From CAZENU01 sp965117035 (lineage in GTDB: Bacteria > Chloroflexota > Dehalococcoidia > Lucifugimonadales > CAZENU01), in contig OZ220748.1 of NCBI GenBank assembly GCA_965117035.1, forward strand, positions 1,550,001 through 1,614,000: a DNA stretch of 64,000 nucleotides. Reading direction: 5' to 3'. Shown here piece by piece: positions 8,511 to 17,349 of the stretch (position 1 is the first letter of the stretch; every line of letters begins with the position of its first letter). The position numbers and the translations under genes are program-made. The notes beneath the pieces are model-generated. The model did not search any database. It had not been told where the DNA came from and worked only from the letters and a program-made list of their open reading frames with translations.

Positions 8511-9506
8511 CTACGCGTCCCATTCAAGGACTACGCCGAGCGCCTTGTCGGGCTCGCGGTAGAGCATGTGGTAGGCCTCCGCGGTCTGCTGCCACGGCAG
8601 GCGGTGGGTGACCATCGGGCCGACGCGGATGCGGCCGTCGGCGAGCATGGCGGCGGCGTCTCCGATGGGCCGCGGCGGAGGGTCGTGGGCGGGGACGCCG
8701 GCTACTAGGCGCCTGTTCATCATGTCGTCCGAGTCGAGCGGCAGCACGCCGGAGCCCGCGACGCCGTCGCCCGCCTGGTACTTGGCGATCAGGTGGATGA
8801 CGCCTCCGGGACGGAGCATCCGCTGGGCCTGCCGGAACGACTCGACGCCCGCCGTGCCGCCGACGCACTCGACCACGACGTCGGCGCCGACGCCGCCAGT
8901 CAGGTCCACGACCGCCGCGACCGGGTCCGCCTTCGACACGTCGATCACCTCGTCGGCGCCGCACTCGGCCGCGACCCGGCACCGCATCTCCGTCGCGTCG
9001 ACGGCGATGACGCTGCCCGGCTTGCGCTCGCGGACGGCCTGCGCGCAGAGCAGCCCGACCAGCCCCTGCCCCGTGACGACGACCGTGTCGCCCTCCTCCA
9101 TCGGTGTGTGACGCATCCACTGCACGGCGCTCGTCGCCAGCGGCAGGAACGTCGCCGTCTCGTCGTCCAGCGCGGCAGGAAGCACGAAGGCGGAGGGCGC
9201 GTTCCCCAGGGGCGAGCCGGTGCCGTACTGCGCGTGCGGCGACCCGACCATCGCGCGGTCCCCCACCCGGACGCCGGGGACGTCCGCGCCGACCTCGACC
9301 ACCTCGCCGGCGGCGGAGTAGCCCATCATCGAGGGCGGCACCGCGTCCTCCAGCACGTAGCGCCGGAACAGTTCCGAGCCCCGGCTGATCAGGCTGCGAC
9401 TGAGCCGCACCAGGACCTCGTCCGCCGACGGCGACGGGACATCGTCCTCGACCATCCGGACGTTGCCAAATCCCTCGAGCTTGACCAGCCTGCGCATCTT
9501 CGCCAT
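8511..9506 (-). CDS. Zinc-independent medium-chain dehydrogenase/reductase
   Basis: A 331-residue MDR-superfamily protein: a GroES-like N-terminal part, then a Rossmann domain with the nucleotide motif VTGQGLVGLL and VIAVDATEMR after it. The cysteines that bind catalytic and structural zinc in alcohol dehydrogenases are missing (SRSLISRGSELF replaces the usual CGVCHSD region), so it probably acts as a zinc-free NAD(P)H oxidoreductase. The substrate cannot be told. The start at 9506 is chosen over upstream codons because AAAGGTGG lies about 9 bases before it. It stands alone on this strand. Confidence 0.75.
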   Translation of the reverse strand: MAKMRRLVKLEGFGNVRMVEDDVPSPSADEVLVRLSRSLISRGSELFRRYVLEDAVPPSMMGYSAAGEVVEVGADVPGVRVGDRAMVGSPHAQYGTGSPLGNAPSAFVLPAALDDETATFLPLATSAVQWMRHTPMEEGDTVVVTGQGLVGLLCAQAVRERKPGSVIAVDATEMRCRVAAECGADEVIDVSKADPVAAVVDLTGGVGADVVVECVGGTAGVESFRQAQRMLRPGGVIHLIAKYQAGDGVAGSGVLPLDSDDMMNRRLVAGVPAHDPPPRPIGDAAAMLADGRIRVGPMVTHRLPWQQTAEAYHMLYREPDKALGVVLEWDA

Positions 9507-9683
9507 CGCCAACCACCTTTCCCGGCGCGATTCGCCGGCCGCGTGAGTGCGGTCGAATCGTAACCCAATGCGGCCATGGCCGCCACGTGAGGGGCAATGC
9601 AACGGCAGGCTTCACGCTGCTACAGTGGCTGCGGGGCGGGCAGAAGGATGGCCGTCGCCCCTGATACCCCAGGAGGCTCCGAG

Positions 9684-9977
9684 TTGAAGCTGTACAAGCT
9701 CCATTTCGTCGTGCACGAACCCAGCTATGACACCGAGGACAAGTTCATGGCTGAGATACTCGTCCTGCCCGGCTGCCGGGCCTGGGGCGACACTTACGAC
9801 GACGCGTTGGAAAACCTCCAGGATGTCGCCGCGGCAATGGTGGAGTCGTACCGGGAGGCGGGAGATGAGCTGCCTGCCGAAGTGCGGTCGGCATTGGGCG
9901 AAGACGGTGCCACAATGGCCGCCTCTCCCTCGATGGATAGCGGTGAATGTTTCGGCGCCGTTTCCCCCTCATCCTGA
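9684..9977 (+). CDS. HicB-like antitoxin-fold protein without adjacent HicA
   Basis: A 97-residue protein starting at TTG, with AGGAGG 7 bases upstream. The core (residues 1-70) has the HicB pattern: LHFVVHEPSYD, FMAEILVLPGCRAWGDTYDDALENLQDV, then a helix ending DELPAEV. The last 25 residues are low complexity and run into a REP-like sequence, suggesting an eroded 3' end. No HicA toxin gene is visible on either side. It could be an orphan regulator or a decayed module. Confidence 0.6.
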   Translation: MKLYKLHFVVHEPSYDTEDKFMAEILVLPGCRAWGDTYDDALENLQDVAAAMVESYREAGDELPAEVRSALGEDGATMAASPSMDSGECFGAVSPSS

Positions 9978-9979
9978 CC

Positions 9980-9998
9980 TTCTCCCGCCAGGGGAGAA
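9980..9998. repeat. REP-like hairpin overlapping the gap before the IS1182 element
   Basis: A 7-bp stem (9980-9986 with 9992-9998) with the same TCTCCCGCCAGGGGAG-type core as the palindrome near 7756. No T-tract follows. Confidence 0.5.
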
Positions 9999-10077
9999 CG
10001 GGCGAGCACCCTCTCAGAAGGCGTTTGAGAACCAAGAATCCCACGAAAATTGGCAAGGGCGTCCTATTGCAAGATAA

Positions 10078-11779
10078 GGCGGGTTGGAAGAGCCTGTTTC
10101 ATAAGTCGTGGGTATTGGCGATAGGGTATCTTGGTGGAGAGTCAGACCGTGAATTGGAGGTAGTAGAGTATGCCGCATCGACCACTCAACCGTGAACAGA
10201 TGTGGATTCTGCCTCCGAGTCTCGACGAGTTGCTGGAGGCCGGTCATCCTGCCCGATTCGTGGCTGAGTTCGTCGATGCTCTGGACGGCGATGACTGGGC
10301 TGGTATCGGGGTTGATAGAGAGGGTGACCCGATGGGAGCTCCGTCCTACCATCCCCGTGCGCTGTTGGGCGTGTGGCTTTACGGCTTCATGACCGGAGTG
10401 CGATCGAGCCGCAAGCTGGAGGCGGCGTGTCGCGACCAGATACCGTACTTGTGGCTGACGGGCTGCCAGCGACCGGATCACGTGACGTTGTGGCGCTTTT
10501 ACCGCTCCCACCGGGATGGTATGAGGGAGTTGCTCAAGCGCACGGTGCAGACGGCTGTCAAGATGGAGCTTGTGGAGTTGGCGGTGCAGGCGGTGGACGG
10601 GACGAAGGTCGGGGCGAACGCGGCAAGGAGCCGGACCCACGACGCCGAGGGGTTGCGCCATCCGTTGGGCCGGACGGATCGGGCGGTAGCCGAGTTGGAG
10701 GCGCAGAACGAGGCGGGCGATGAGCCGGCTACCGGCCATCTGCCAGCGGCGTTGCACGACCGCAAGGTATTGCGGGATCAGGTGCGTGAGACGATGGGCG
10801 AGCTTGCCAGCCGGGATGGACAAAAGCTCATCAACCTGACCGATCCCGACGCCCGAATGATGAAGACCCGCCAGGGTATCGCGATGGCATACAACGCCCA
10901 GGCGATGGTCTCTCCGGTAATGGGTGAAGGGAAGGTGTCCGGCATGCTGATCACGGCTGCCGAGGTGGTGGCCGACACGACCGACCAGTCGCAACTGGGT
11001 CCAATGATGGAGCAGGCGGAGGAGACCTCAGGTCACAGATCGGAGACGACTTTGGCCGATGCGGGGTATCACTCAGGGAGCAATCTGCAGGAGTGCGCCC
11101 GGAGGGGCCAACAGGTGATCATGCCGGAGTCGCAGGACCGGGCTCTGGAGAGCCCGTATCACAAGGACCGCTTCACCTACGACGAGGCGAGCGACAGCTA
11201 CCGATGCCCGGAGGGTTACACGCTGCGCTTTGCCGGCGTCAGGCGAGGCCGCCGCACCATTGTGCGCGTTTACCGCTCCTCCGCGGCCGTGTGCCGGGCC
11301 TGTCCGGCCTTCGGGGTCTGTACGAAGAACGAGCGCCATGGCCGCTCTCTGGAGATAAGTCCCCATGATGCAGACCTGCGCCGCCACCGCGCCTGGATGT
11401 CCACGGAAGAAGCCAAAGAGGCGTACAGGCAAAGAAAACAACTGGTCGAGCCGGTCTTCGGGATCATCAAAGAGCAACAGCAGGCCCAGCGGTTCCTGCT
11501 ACGCGGCTTACCCAACGTGGTGGCTGAGTGGACTCTGCTAGCCACGGCCTTCAACCTGCGCACCCTGTGGAGGGCGTGGCGAGCCACGGGGGCGTGGAAT
11601 CGGAGTCTAGCTGCCGTTTCGAGCGCGCATTCAGCCTATCGGGCGGCCCGGATGGTGATCATGGCCGCTTCGGGCGCCTCGCTGCGAACCATGAGGCTCC
11701 GCACACAGCCGGCATGACCAAACTGGAAACCCCACCGTCAAATACATGCCACATTTGAAACAGGCTCTGGAAACCCGCC
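10078..11779 (+). mobile_element. IS1182-family-like insertion sequence
   Basis: One transposase gene is bracketed by imperfect inverted repeats of about 24 bp. The left end (from 10078) and the complement of the right end (to 11779) share GGCGGGTT, then three mismatched bases, then AGAGCCTGTTTCA. I could not find a clear target duplication next to these ends, so the exact outer boundaries are uncertain by a few bases. The transposase frame is intact, so the element may still be able to move. Confidence 0.75.
10170..11717 (+). CDS. IS1182-family DDE transposase
   Basis: A 515-residue transposase. Candidate catalytic acidic residues lie in AVDGTKVGANA (D), LADAGYHSG (D) and LVEPVFGIIKEQ (E). 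The N-terminal part (YHPRALLGVWLYGFMTGVRSSRKLE) and the cysteine motif CRACPAFGVC before the last catalytic residue fit the IS1182 group. GGAGG lies about 10 bases before the ATG. Its base composition is less GC-rich than neighbouring genes, as expected for acquired DNA. Confidence 0.88.
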   Translation: MPHRPLNREQMWILPPSLDELLEAGHPARFVAEFVDALDGDDWAGIGVDREGDPMGAPSYHPRALLGVWLYGFMTGVRSSRKLEAACRDQIPYLWLTGCQRPDHVTLWRFYRSHRDGMRELLKRTVQTAVKMELVELAVQAVDGTKVGANAARSRTHDAEGLRHPLGRTDRAVAELEAQNEAGDEPATGHLPAALHDRKVLRDQVRETMGELASRDGQKLINLTDPDARMMKTRQGIAMAYNAQAMVSPVMGEGKVSGMLITAAEVVADTTDQSQLGPMMEQAEETSGHRSETTLADAGYHSGSNLQECARRGQQVIMPESQDRALESPYHKDRFTYDEASDSYRCPEGYTLRFAGVRRGRRTIVRVYRSSAAVCRACPAFGVCTKNERHGRSLEISPHDADLRRHRAWMSTEEAKEAYRQRKQLVEPVFGIIKEQQQAQRFLLRGLPNVVAEWTLLATAFNLRTLWRAWRATGAWNRSLAAVSSAHSAYRAARMVIMAASGASLRTMRLRTQPA

Positions 11780-11843
11780 CCTACGAGGTGACGGCTGATA
11801 GATATGACATTGAACGTGAAGGCGGGGATTCAAGTCCGTTCTG

Positions 11844-11872
11844 TTGACAACGATATGGCTCGAAAGTACCAT
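11844..11872 (+). promoter_or_regulatory. Sigma-70-type promoter for the VOC/MocA gene group
   Basis: TTGACA at 11844-11849, a 17-base spacer, and TACCAT at 11867-11872. It lies 85 bases before the VOC gene and just downstream of the IS1182 element, on the right strand to serve the three genes that follow. Confidence 0.45.
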
Positions 11873-11956
11873 CGTGCCCGGCTCGAAGCCGCCCGTCCGG
11901 CGGTCATTTGGGACGCCGTGTTCCAGGAGCCGGACGCATTCGCCCGGAGGTGAAGG

Positions 11957-12373
11957 ATGCCGAAGATAAAGCACATCGGAATCACGACCAAGGACCCGGC
12001 CGCGACCGGGGCATTCCTGAAGGATGCCTTCGGCCTGGTCGAGGTCGCAGGCGATCCGAACAACGAGTCGATGATACTGAGCGACGGCTACATCAACGTG
12101 ACGCTGCTCGGGTTCCAGTACGACCGCTACGGCGGCGGCACGCCCGGGCTGCACCACTTCGGCGTCCAGGTCGAGGACCTCGACCAGGCCGAGGAGAAGA
12201 TCGTCGAGCTCGGCGGCACGGAGCTGACCTTCTGGAACGAGACCTACGGCAACCAGGAGGGCACGCCCGACAACTGGGTCGGCGAAAAGAAGTTCATGAG
12301 TCCCGAGGGCCTGGCCCTGGACGTCAACCCCAGCGGCTGGCAGATGAGGGCGGGCGGGCCCCGCGGCGAGTAG
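11957..12373 (+). CDS. VOC (glyoxalase/bleomycin-resistance fold) protein
   Basis: A 138-residue protein with one pair of vicinal-oxygen-chelate modules: KHIGITTKDPAATGAFL near the start and LHHFGVQVEDLDQAEEKIVELGG in the middle. Candidate metal ligands are H6, the histidines of LHHFG and an acidic residue near the C-terminus. Members include lyases, dioxygenases and epimerases, and the reaction here cannot be told. GGAGGTGAAGG precedes the start. Its position directly before two MocA-type dehydrogenases suggests a shared catabolic pathway for a sugar or related polyol/acid. Confidence 0.8.
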   Translation: MPKIKHIGITTKDPAATGAFLKDAFGLVEVAGDPNNESMILSDGYINVTLLGFQYDRYGGGTPGLHHFGVQVEDLDQAEEKIVELGGTELTFWNETYGNQEGTPDNWVGEKKFMSPEGLALDVNPSGWQMRAGGPRGE

Positions 12374-12404
12374 CCATCCTTCCCTTCACCGCAGAGGAGC
12401 CGAG

Positions 12405-13478
12405 ATGAGCCAACGGACCTATCGCGCCGGCGTCGTCGGACTGGGGGGCGTGGCGGTGGGCAGGAGCCACATGGGCACGCCTCCGCCGCCATTCGGACGC
12501 GAGGTGATGAACCGCCACGTCCATACCCTGAGCAGGCTGCCCAACGTCGAGCTCGCCGCAGTCTGCGACATCATGCCGCAGGCCATAGAGCGCTATAAGG
12601 GGCTGTGGGACGAGGACCTCCCGGACGTGAGGACGTACACCGACCTCGGCGAGATGCTGGCGAAGGAGGACCTGGACATCGTCGGCGTCACCACCGGCGA
12701 CCACACGCACGCGTCCCCTACGGTCCAAGCTGCCAACGCCGGGGTGAAGGGCATCTTCGTCGAGAAGCCGCTGGCCACCAGCCTCGAGGACGCCGACGCG
12801 ATGATCGAGGCGTGCGAGGCCAACGGCGTCGCCTTCAGCGTCGACCACACGCGGCGGTACCGGCCGCTGGTCCACGCCGTGCGTCAGGCGATCCGCGACG
12901 GCGCCATCGGCGAGCCGGGCGCGGCCGTGCTGAACAACTTCGGCCACCCGGCGACACTCTTCCGCAACGGCACCCACTTCATCGACGTGCTGTGCTTCGT
13001 CGTAGAGTCCGACCCGGTCAAGGTGTCCGCCGTGCTGGACGAGGGGTTCGACCACTGGGACGTCTACCGGGGCGACGGCGGGCGCACCCCGAACAACGAG
13101 CCCGGCGCGATGGGCATGGTCATCTTCAGCAACGGTCTCAGGGCGTCGTACGCGAGCACCGTGCACTCTTCGTTCCACATGGTCAAGATGCTCGTGAACG
13201 GCACGGAAGGCTACTTGGAGTTCGACCTGAACGGCGACTCGTTCACGGTGACGACCAACGGCGTCGGCTCGGAGTACGGCGTGGGCGTCAGGACGGTCGC
13301 GCCCGATAGCTACCAGATCATCGGCATTCCCGCCGGGTACCTGGAGCTGATCGACATGATCGAGAACGGCGCGCCCAGCATCTCCTCGGCCCGCGAGGCC
13401 CGCAAGACCGTGCAGATCATGATGGGCTTTCTGCAGTCGTACCAGCAGGGATCGCGGCTGATCGACGTGCCCGCGTAG
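12405..13478 (+). CDS. Gfo/Idh/MocA-family NAD(P)-dependent oxidoreductase
   Basis: A 357-residue protein. The N-terminal Rossmann fold starts with RAGVVGLGGVAVG. The family hallmark EKP is in FVEKPLATSLEDADAMIEAC, followed by the C-terminal alpha/beta substrate domain. Family members oxidise or epimerise sugars, inositols and similar compounds. It is 31 bases downstream of the VOC gene and 17 before a paralog with the same C-terminal ARKTVQI segment, so the three probably form one transcript. The substrate is unknown. Confidence 0.85.
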   Translation: MSQRTYRAGVVGLGGVAVGRSHMGTPPPPFGREVMNRHVHTLSRLPNVELAAVCDIMPQAIERYKGLWDEDLPDVRTYTDLGEMLAKEDLDIVGVTTGDHTHASPTVQAANAGVKGIFVEKPLATSLEDADAMIEACEANGVAFSVDHTRRYRPLVHAVRQAIRDGAIGEPGAAVLNNFGHPATLFRNGTHFIDVLCFVVESDPVKVSAVLDEGFDHWDVYRGDGGRTPNNEPGAMGMVIFSNGLRASYASTVHSSFHMVKMLVNGTEGYLEFDLNGDSFTVTTNGVGSEYGVGVRTVAPDSYQIIGIPAGYLELIDMIENGAPSISSAREARKTVQIMMGFLQSYQQGSRLIDVPA

Positions 13479-13495
13479 CGCCCAAGGAGCTCCAG

Positions 13496-14551
13496 ATGGC
13501 GGACAAGACGTACAGGGTCGGGATAGTCGGGCTGTCAGGGATAACCATGGGCAAGCCCGGTCCGGCGCCCGCTCCCATGCGCAACCAGATCACCAACAGC
13601 CACATATACTGCCTGTCGCTGACGAGGAACGTCGACATCGTCGGCGTCTGCGACATCGTCCCCGAGCTGCTCGACGGCTTCGAGGACACGTGGGGCGAGC
13701 GCTGGCCGAACGCCACGACCTACACGAGCCACCGCGAGATGCTCGAAAAGGAGGGCATCGACATCCTGACTGTGGCAACAGGCGACAACAGGCACGCGGA
13801 CATCTCTGTCGACGGCGTGGACGCCGGGATACAGGGCCTGTTCGTCGAGAAGCCGCTCGCCACGACGCTGGAGGACGCCGACCGCATCCTGGACGCCTGC
13901 GAGCCGCGCGGCGTCCCGATCTCGGTCGGCCATACGCGGCGCTGGATGCAGACGTACCACGCCATCCGCAAGGCGATACGCTCGGGCGCCATAGGCCCGC
14001 TGCACAACATCATCACGGTGCTCGGCGGCGCGCGGGCCATGATGTTCCGCAACGGCACCCACTCGATCGACGGCATATGCTTCTTCGCCGAGTCGGACCC
14101 CGTCCAGGTGTTCGCGCGGCTCGAAGAGGGGTTCGAGGACTGGGACGAGTACAAGGGCGACGGCGGCAAGCTCCCGCGAAACGACCCGGGCGTCAGCGGC
14201 TTCATCATGTTCCGCAACGGCGTCCGCGCCTACTTCTCCGCGAACAAGAACACCGTCCAGCACTCGACGCACGAGTTGTCCGGCCCCAAGGGCAAGATCC
14301 TCTTCGACAGCAGCCTCGGGCTCGCGGACCTCCTCCTGCCCGATGGCGGGGGTCTGAAGCGTCACCGGCTGCCCACGCCCGACTTCGAGACGGTCAGCTA
14401 CATGGCCGCCTACGAGGAGTTGATCGGCCTCATCGAGAACGGCGGCGAGGGTGTCTCGACCGGAAGGGACGCCCGCAAGACGGTGCAGATCCTGACCGGC
14501 TTCCTCAAGTCCCAGCAAGCCGGCGGCGCGCTCGTCGACGTGGACGAGTAG
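13496..14551 (+). CDS. Gfo/Idh/MocA-family NAD(P)-dependent oxidoreductase, paralog of the preceding gene
   Basis: A 351-residue dehydrogenase, clearly homologous along its length to the gene at 12405. It has GIVGLSGITMG at the nucleotide site, EKP in FVEKPLATTLEDADRI, a shared HTRRW/HTRRY segment, and the ending DARKTVQILTGF. AAGGAG precedes the ATG by about 8 bases. The two paralogs could form a hetero-oligomer or act on successive intermediates; both are inference. Confidence 0.85.
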   Translation: MADKTYRVGIVGLSGITMGKPGPAPAPMRNQITNSHIYCLSLTRNVDIVGVCDIVPELLDGFEDTWGERWPNATTYTSHREMLEKEGIDILTVATGDNRHADISVDGVDAGIQGLFVEKPLATTLEDADRILDACEPRGVPISVGHTRRWMQTYHAIRKAIRSGAIGPLHNIITVLGGARAMMFRNGTHSIDGICFFAESDPVQVFARLEEGFEDWDEYKGDGGKLPRNDPGVSGFIMFRNGVRAYFSANKNTVQHSTHELSGPKGKILFDSSLGLADLLLPDGGGLKRHRLPTPDFETVSYMAAYEELIGLIENGGEGVSTGRDARKTVQILTGFLKSQQAGGALVDVDE

Positions 14552-14577
14552 GGGCTAACGGAGAGCCGGTACGACCC

Positions 14578-14878
14578 GCCGAATGTCGCCCCGAACGGAG
14601 TGAGGGGCCTGGGGCGGGGAGGCACACGCGATACCAGGTCGAGGATACCCCGCCCCAGGTCCTTCGGCTTCGCTCAGGACGACAGTTCTCCGGCAGCTTG
14701 CGTTACCCAAGGGGCGGCGGCCTCGTAGGCATGTCTGAGTAACGCGCTGGCGTGGCGGCCCAACTCGCCTGCCGAATGTCGCCCCGAACGGAGTGAGGGG
14801 CCTGCGGCGGGCAGGCACGCGCGATACCGAGTCGAGGCGGCCCCGCCCCAGGTCCTTCGGCTTCGCTCAGGACGACAG
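14578..14878. repeat. Two direct copies of a 108-bp intergenic repeat
   Basis: Copies at 14578-14685 and 14771-14878 begin GCCGAATGTCGCCCCGAACG and end CTTCGCTCAGGACGACAG. Each contains a long inverted arm pair around CCTGGGGCGGGG and CCCCGCCCCAGG. The second copy ends 3 bases before the stop codon of the MFS gene on the other strand. A related member in the opposite orientation is at 44529-44636. No gene is seen in this gap. The fold could terminate transcription from both sides, but there is no T-tract. Confidence 0.75.
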
Positions 14879-14880
14879 CT

Positions 14881-16389
14881 TCACAGCAGCTTGCCAGGTC
14901 TACGGCTGGTACGGTCTGCCCGCTCGCCCGCAGACCGTCCGCGACGGTGGGCCATTGCCGCGGTGGGCAGCAGCGCGATCACGGACAGGCCCGCCGCAAT
15001 GAGGAAGAACTCGTTGAACAGCGTCGTGCCCGCGTCGATCAGGGCAACCCCGTAGCTGTCGAGCCGGGCTTCGAACTCGGCCACCGTCTCGGTGTCGAGC
15101 TGGAAGGGCCACTCCGACCTCGGGGCCAGCACGTCGAACCTGGCAGACCCCCAGGCGGTCACCGCCGCGAGCCCGAGCGTCATCCCGACGATGCGCGAGG
15201 CCGACACGGTGCCCGCCGCCGCGCCTCGCAGGTCCTCGCCCACCGAGTCGGTCGCCGCCAGCGATATCGGCGCGATCAGCAGTCCGAAGCCCGCGCCCGC
15301 GATGGCGAGGTGTACGGTCAGCGTCGGGTCGGCGATCGAGGTGTCCCAGCCGGACATCAGCCAGAACCCGACCGCGGCCAGCACCAGCCCGAGCGCCGCG
15401 GGGATGCGATAGTCGATCCGCTGGCAGGCCAGTCCCCCGACGACGGCGCCGACGGGTATCGCGGCCGTCATGCGCATCAGCCACAGCCCGCCCTCCAACG
15501 GCGTCAGGCCCATCACGGTGTTGGCCATCAGCGGCACGGTCACCATGCCGAGGATCAACGCCGCGCCGACCAGCACGTGCAGCACGTTGGCGCCGCTGAA
15601 GGCCGCGGTCCTGAACATCGACCCGGGCAGCAGCGGGTCGTCGACGGAGCGCTGCCTCAGCACGAGGGCGACCAGCGCGACCGCGGCGCCGACGAAGTAG
15701 CCGAGCATCAACACGTCGCGGGAGTCGATCCGGGACAGCCCCATCGTGAGCGCCGCCAGGCTGACCGCGATCAGCGCGCCGCCGACGTAGTCGACCGGCG
15801 CGCGGTACCTGGGGCTCGGCGCGAGCAGGAGCGCGATGCCCGCGAGCACGGCCACGCCCAGCGGCAGGTTGATCCAGAACACCCATCGCCAGTCGAGGAA
15901 GTTCAGGATGATCCCGCCCCAGAGCGGCCCGATCACCCCTCCCGCCTCGGCGGAGGCGCCGATCAGCCCGAGCGCCAGCCCGCGCCGCCCGGCCGGGAAC
16001 AGGTCGCCGGCGATGGCGATCGATATGGGCACGAGCGCGCCCGCGCCCACCGCCTGGAATACCCGCGCGGCGACGAGCGTCTCCAGGCTGCGGGTCAGGG
16101 CGACAAGCACCGAGCCGAGCATGAACGCCGCCATGCAGAGCACGTACAGCCGCCGGTGGCCCCACACGTCCGACAGGCGCCCGATCAGCGGCATCGCCAC
16201 CAGGTAGCCCAGCAGGTACCCGGTGATCGTCCACGACGCCCGGTCCAGCTCGCTCGGCTTGATCTCCAGCTCGCGGATGATCTCCGGCAGCACCGTGACC
16301 ACAACGGTCTGGTCGTCCGCGGCGACGAAGACGCCGGCGCAGACGGGTATCAGCGCAACGTAGGGAGAAACGCGCTTCGAGACCTGCAA
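14881..16389 (-). CDS. MFS exporter, DHA2 type (14 predicted helices), P55-like by context
   Basis: A 502-residue transporter. It has the MFS motif A loop GRLSDVWGHRRLY after helix 2, an acidic residue in helix 1 (VFVAADDQTVV) and RVFQAVGAGALVP in helix 4, all typical of the drug:H+ antiporter-2 group. The start is TTG at 16389 without a strong ribosome site. It lies 16 bases after the lipoprotein gene on the same strand. That pairing, LppX/LprG-type lipoprotein then MFS, matches the mycobacterial lprG-P55 operon, which exports lipids. A role in lipid or lipophilic-compound export is therefore inferred. Confidence 0.82.
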   Translation of the reverse strand: MQVSKRVSPYVALIPVCAGVFVAADDQTVVVTVLPEIIRELEIKPSELDRASWTITGYLLGYLVAMPLIGRLSDVWGHRRLYVLCMAAFMLGSVLVALTRSLETLVAARVFQAVGAGALVPISIAIAGDLFPAGRRGLALGLIGASAEAGGVIGPLWGGIILNFLDWRWVFWINLPLGVAVLAGIALLLAPSPRYRAPVDYVGGALIAVSLAALTMGLSRIDSRDVLMLGYFVGAAVALVALVLRQRSVDDPLLPGSMFRTAAFSGANVLHVLVGAALILGMVTVPLMANTVMGLTPLEGGLWLMRMTAAIPVGAVVGGLACQRIDYRIPAALGLVLAAVGFWLMSGWDTSIADPTLTVHLAIAGAGFGLLIAPISLAATDSVGEDLRGAAAGTVSASRIVGMTLGLAAVTAWGSARFDVLAPRSEWPFQLDTETVAEFEARLDSYGVALIDAGTTLFNEFFLIAAGLSVIALLPTAAMAHRRGRSAGERADRTSRRPGKLL

Positions 16390-16405
16390 CGCCGGAAGCG
16401 CTCGG

Positions 16406-17131
16406 CTAGAGGGGCGGCTCGATGGAGACAGGCTCGTCGAAGCCCGAAACCTCGATGACCCGGACGGCGCCCTCGACGTCAGACTCCAAAATGCGGCCCG
16501 TGAACCTGACCCCGGTCAGGTAGCTGCCATCGTGGGCGATCGTGAGCTCGAGCTCGACGACCGCGTCTGGCAGTATCGCCGAGCCGATCAGCGGAGACAG
16601 CGCGGGGGCCGGCAGCATTCCGCTGATGCGGTACGAGCCCGGCGTCGCGGCGTCGGTCGCCAGCACGGGGTCCCGCACCTGGGAGATGATGCTGGCGATG
16701 CCCTCCGTCGGGCTGAAGAACCCCAGGGGGCTGAGGCTCATGGGCCCCGTCTCCCACTGGCCGGTGAGCGGGTTCGTCATGTAGCTGGCGCTGCCGATCG
16801 TGATCAGGCTCGAGTCGAGGGCGAAGCCGCCGAGGTTGCCGACGAACGTCACCGAAATCCGGTCGGGCCGGACGACGTTCCCGTCCACCTTGTCGAGCAC
16901 CAGCCCGGACGCGATCTCCAGCGAGCCGACCTCGTGGCGCAGCCGGAAGTGGAACGAGCTCAGCCCCGCCATCACGGCGCCCGTCTTCTCCAGCACGGCG
17001 GCGGCATCGATCACGGGCGTAGGGGTCGGAACTGGAGTCGCGGTGGCCTGCTCCTCCGACCCGCCGCAGGCGACGGCGACGAGCAACAGCGCGGCTATCG
17101 TGTAGACGGCGTAAGAGCGGCGGTAAGACAT
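16406..17131 (-). CDS. LppX/LprAFG-like lipid-carrier lipoprotein
   Basis: A 241-residue lipoprotein with a hydrophobic leader ending in VAVAC, then a short Ala/Thr/Pro linker and a domain resembling LppX/LprAFG (GLSSFHFRLRHEVG, ISVTFVG, SASYMTNPLTGQWETG). Mycobacterial members hold lipids in a hydrophobic pocket and carry them across the cell wall. The start at 17131 is chosen because it begins the signal peptide (MSYRRSYAVYTIAALLL); longer frames upstream have no support. It is co-transcribed with the MFS exporter that follows. Confidence 0.75.
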   Translation of the reverse strand: MSYRRSYAVYTIAALLLVAVACGGSEEQATATPVPTPTPVIDAAAVLEKTGAVMAGLSSFHFRLRHEVGSLEIASGLVLDKVDGNVVRPDRISVTFVGNLGGFALDSSLITIGSASYMTNPLTGQWETGPMSLSPLGFFSPTEGIASIISQVRDPVLATDAATPGSYRISGMLPAPALSPLIGSAILPDAVVELELTIAHDGSYLTGVRFTGRILESDVEGAVRVIEVSGFDEPVSIEPPL

Positions 17132-17349
17132 GGCTTGGCGGCGCGGGGGCGTATCCGAGAACAGTTTGGGCGATAGTACCACAAGTCCGGCCCAGCAACG
17201 GCCGGCCCGTCGCCGTGGAGTGGTACCCTCATGCCCGCCGTGGCGGACAACCGCGAACGCAGCGATGACGGGAGGAATGGTAGCGCCCGAGCTACTTGCT
17301 CGACACCGGGCACTCGCCCTCTGCCTGTCTTGAACTGCCCCGTCACAAG

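Noticed and set aside
10078..11779. Target-site duplication for the IS1182-like element
   Set aside because: Flanking bases outside the inverted repeats do not match at any length tried by eye, so none is claimed.
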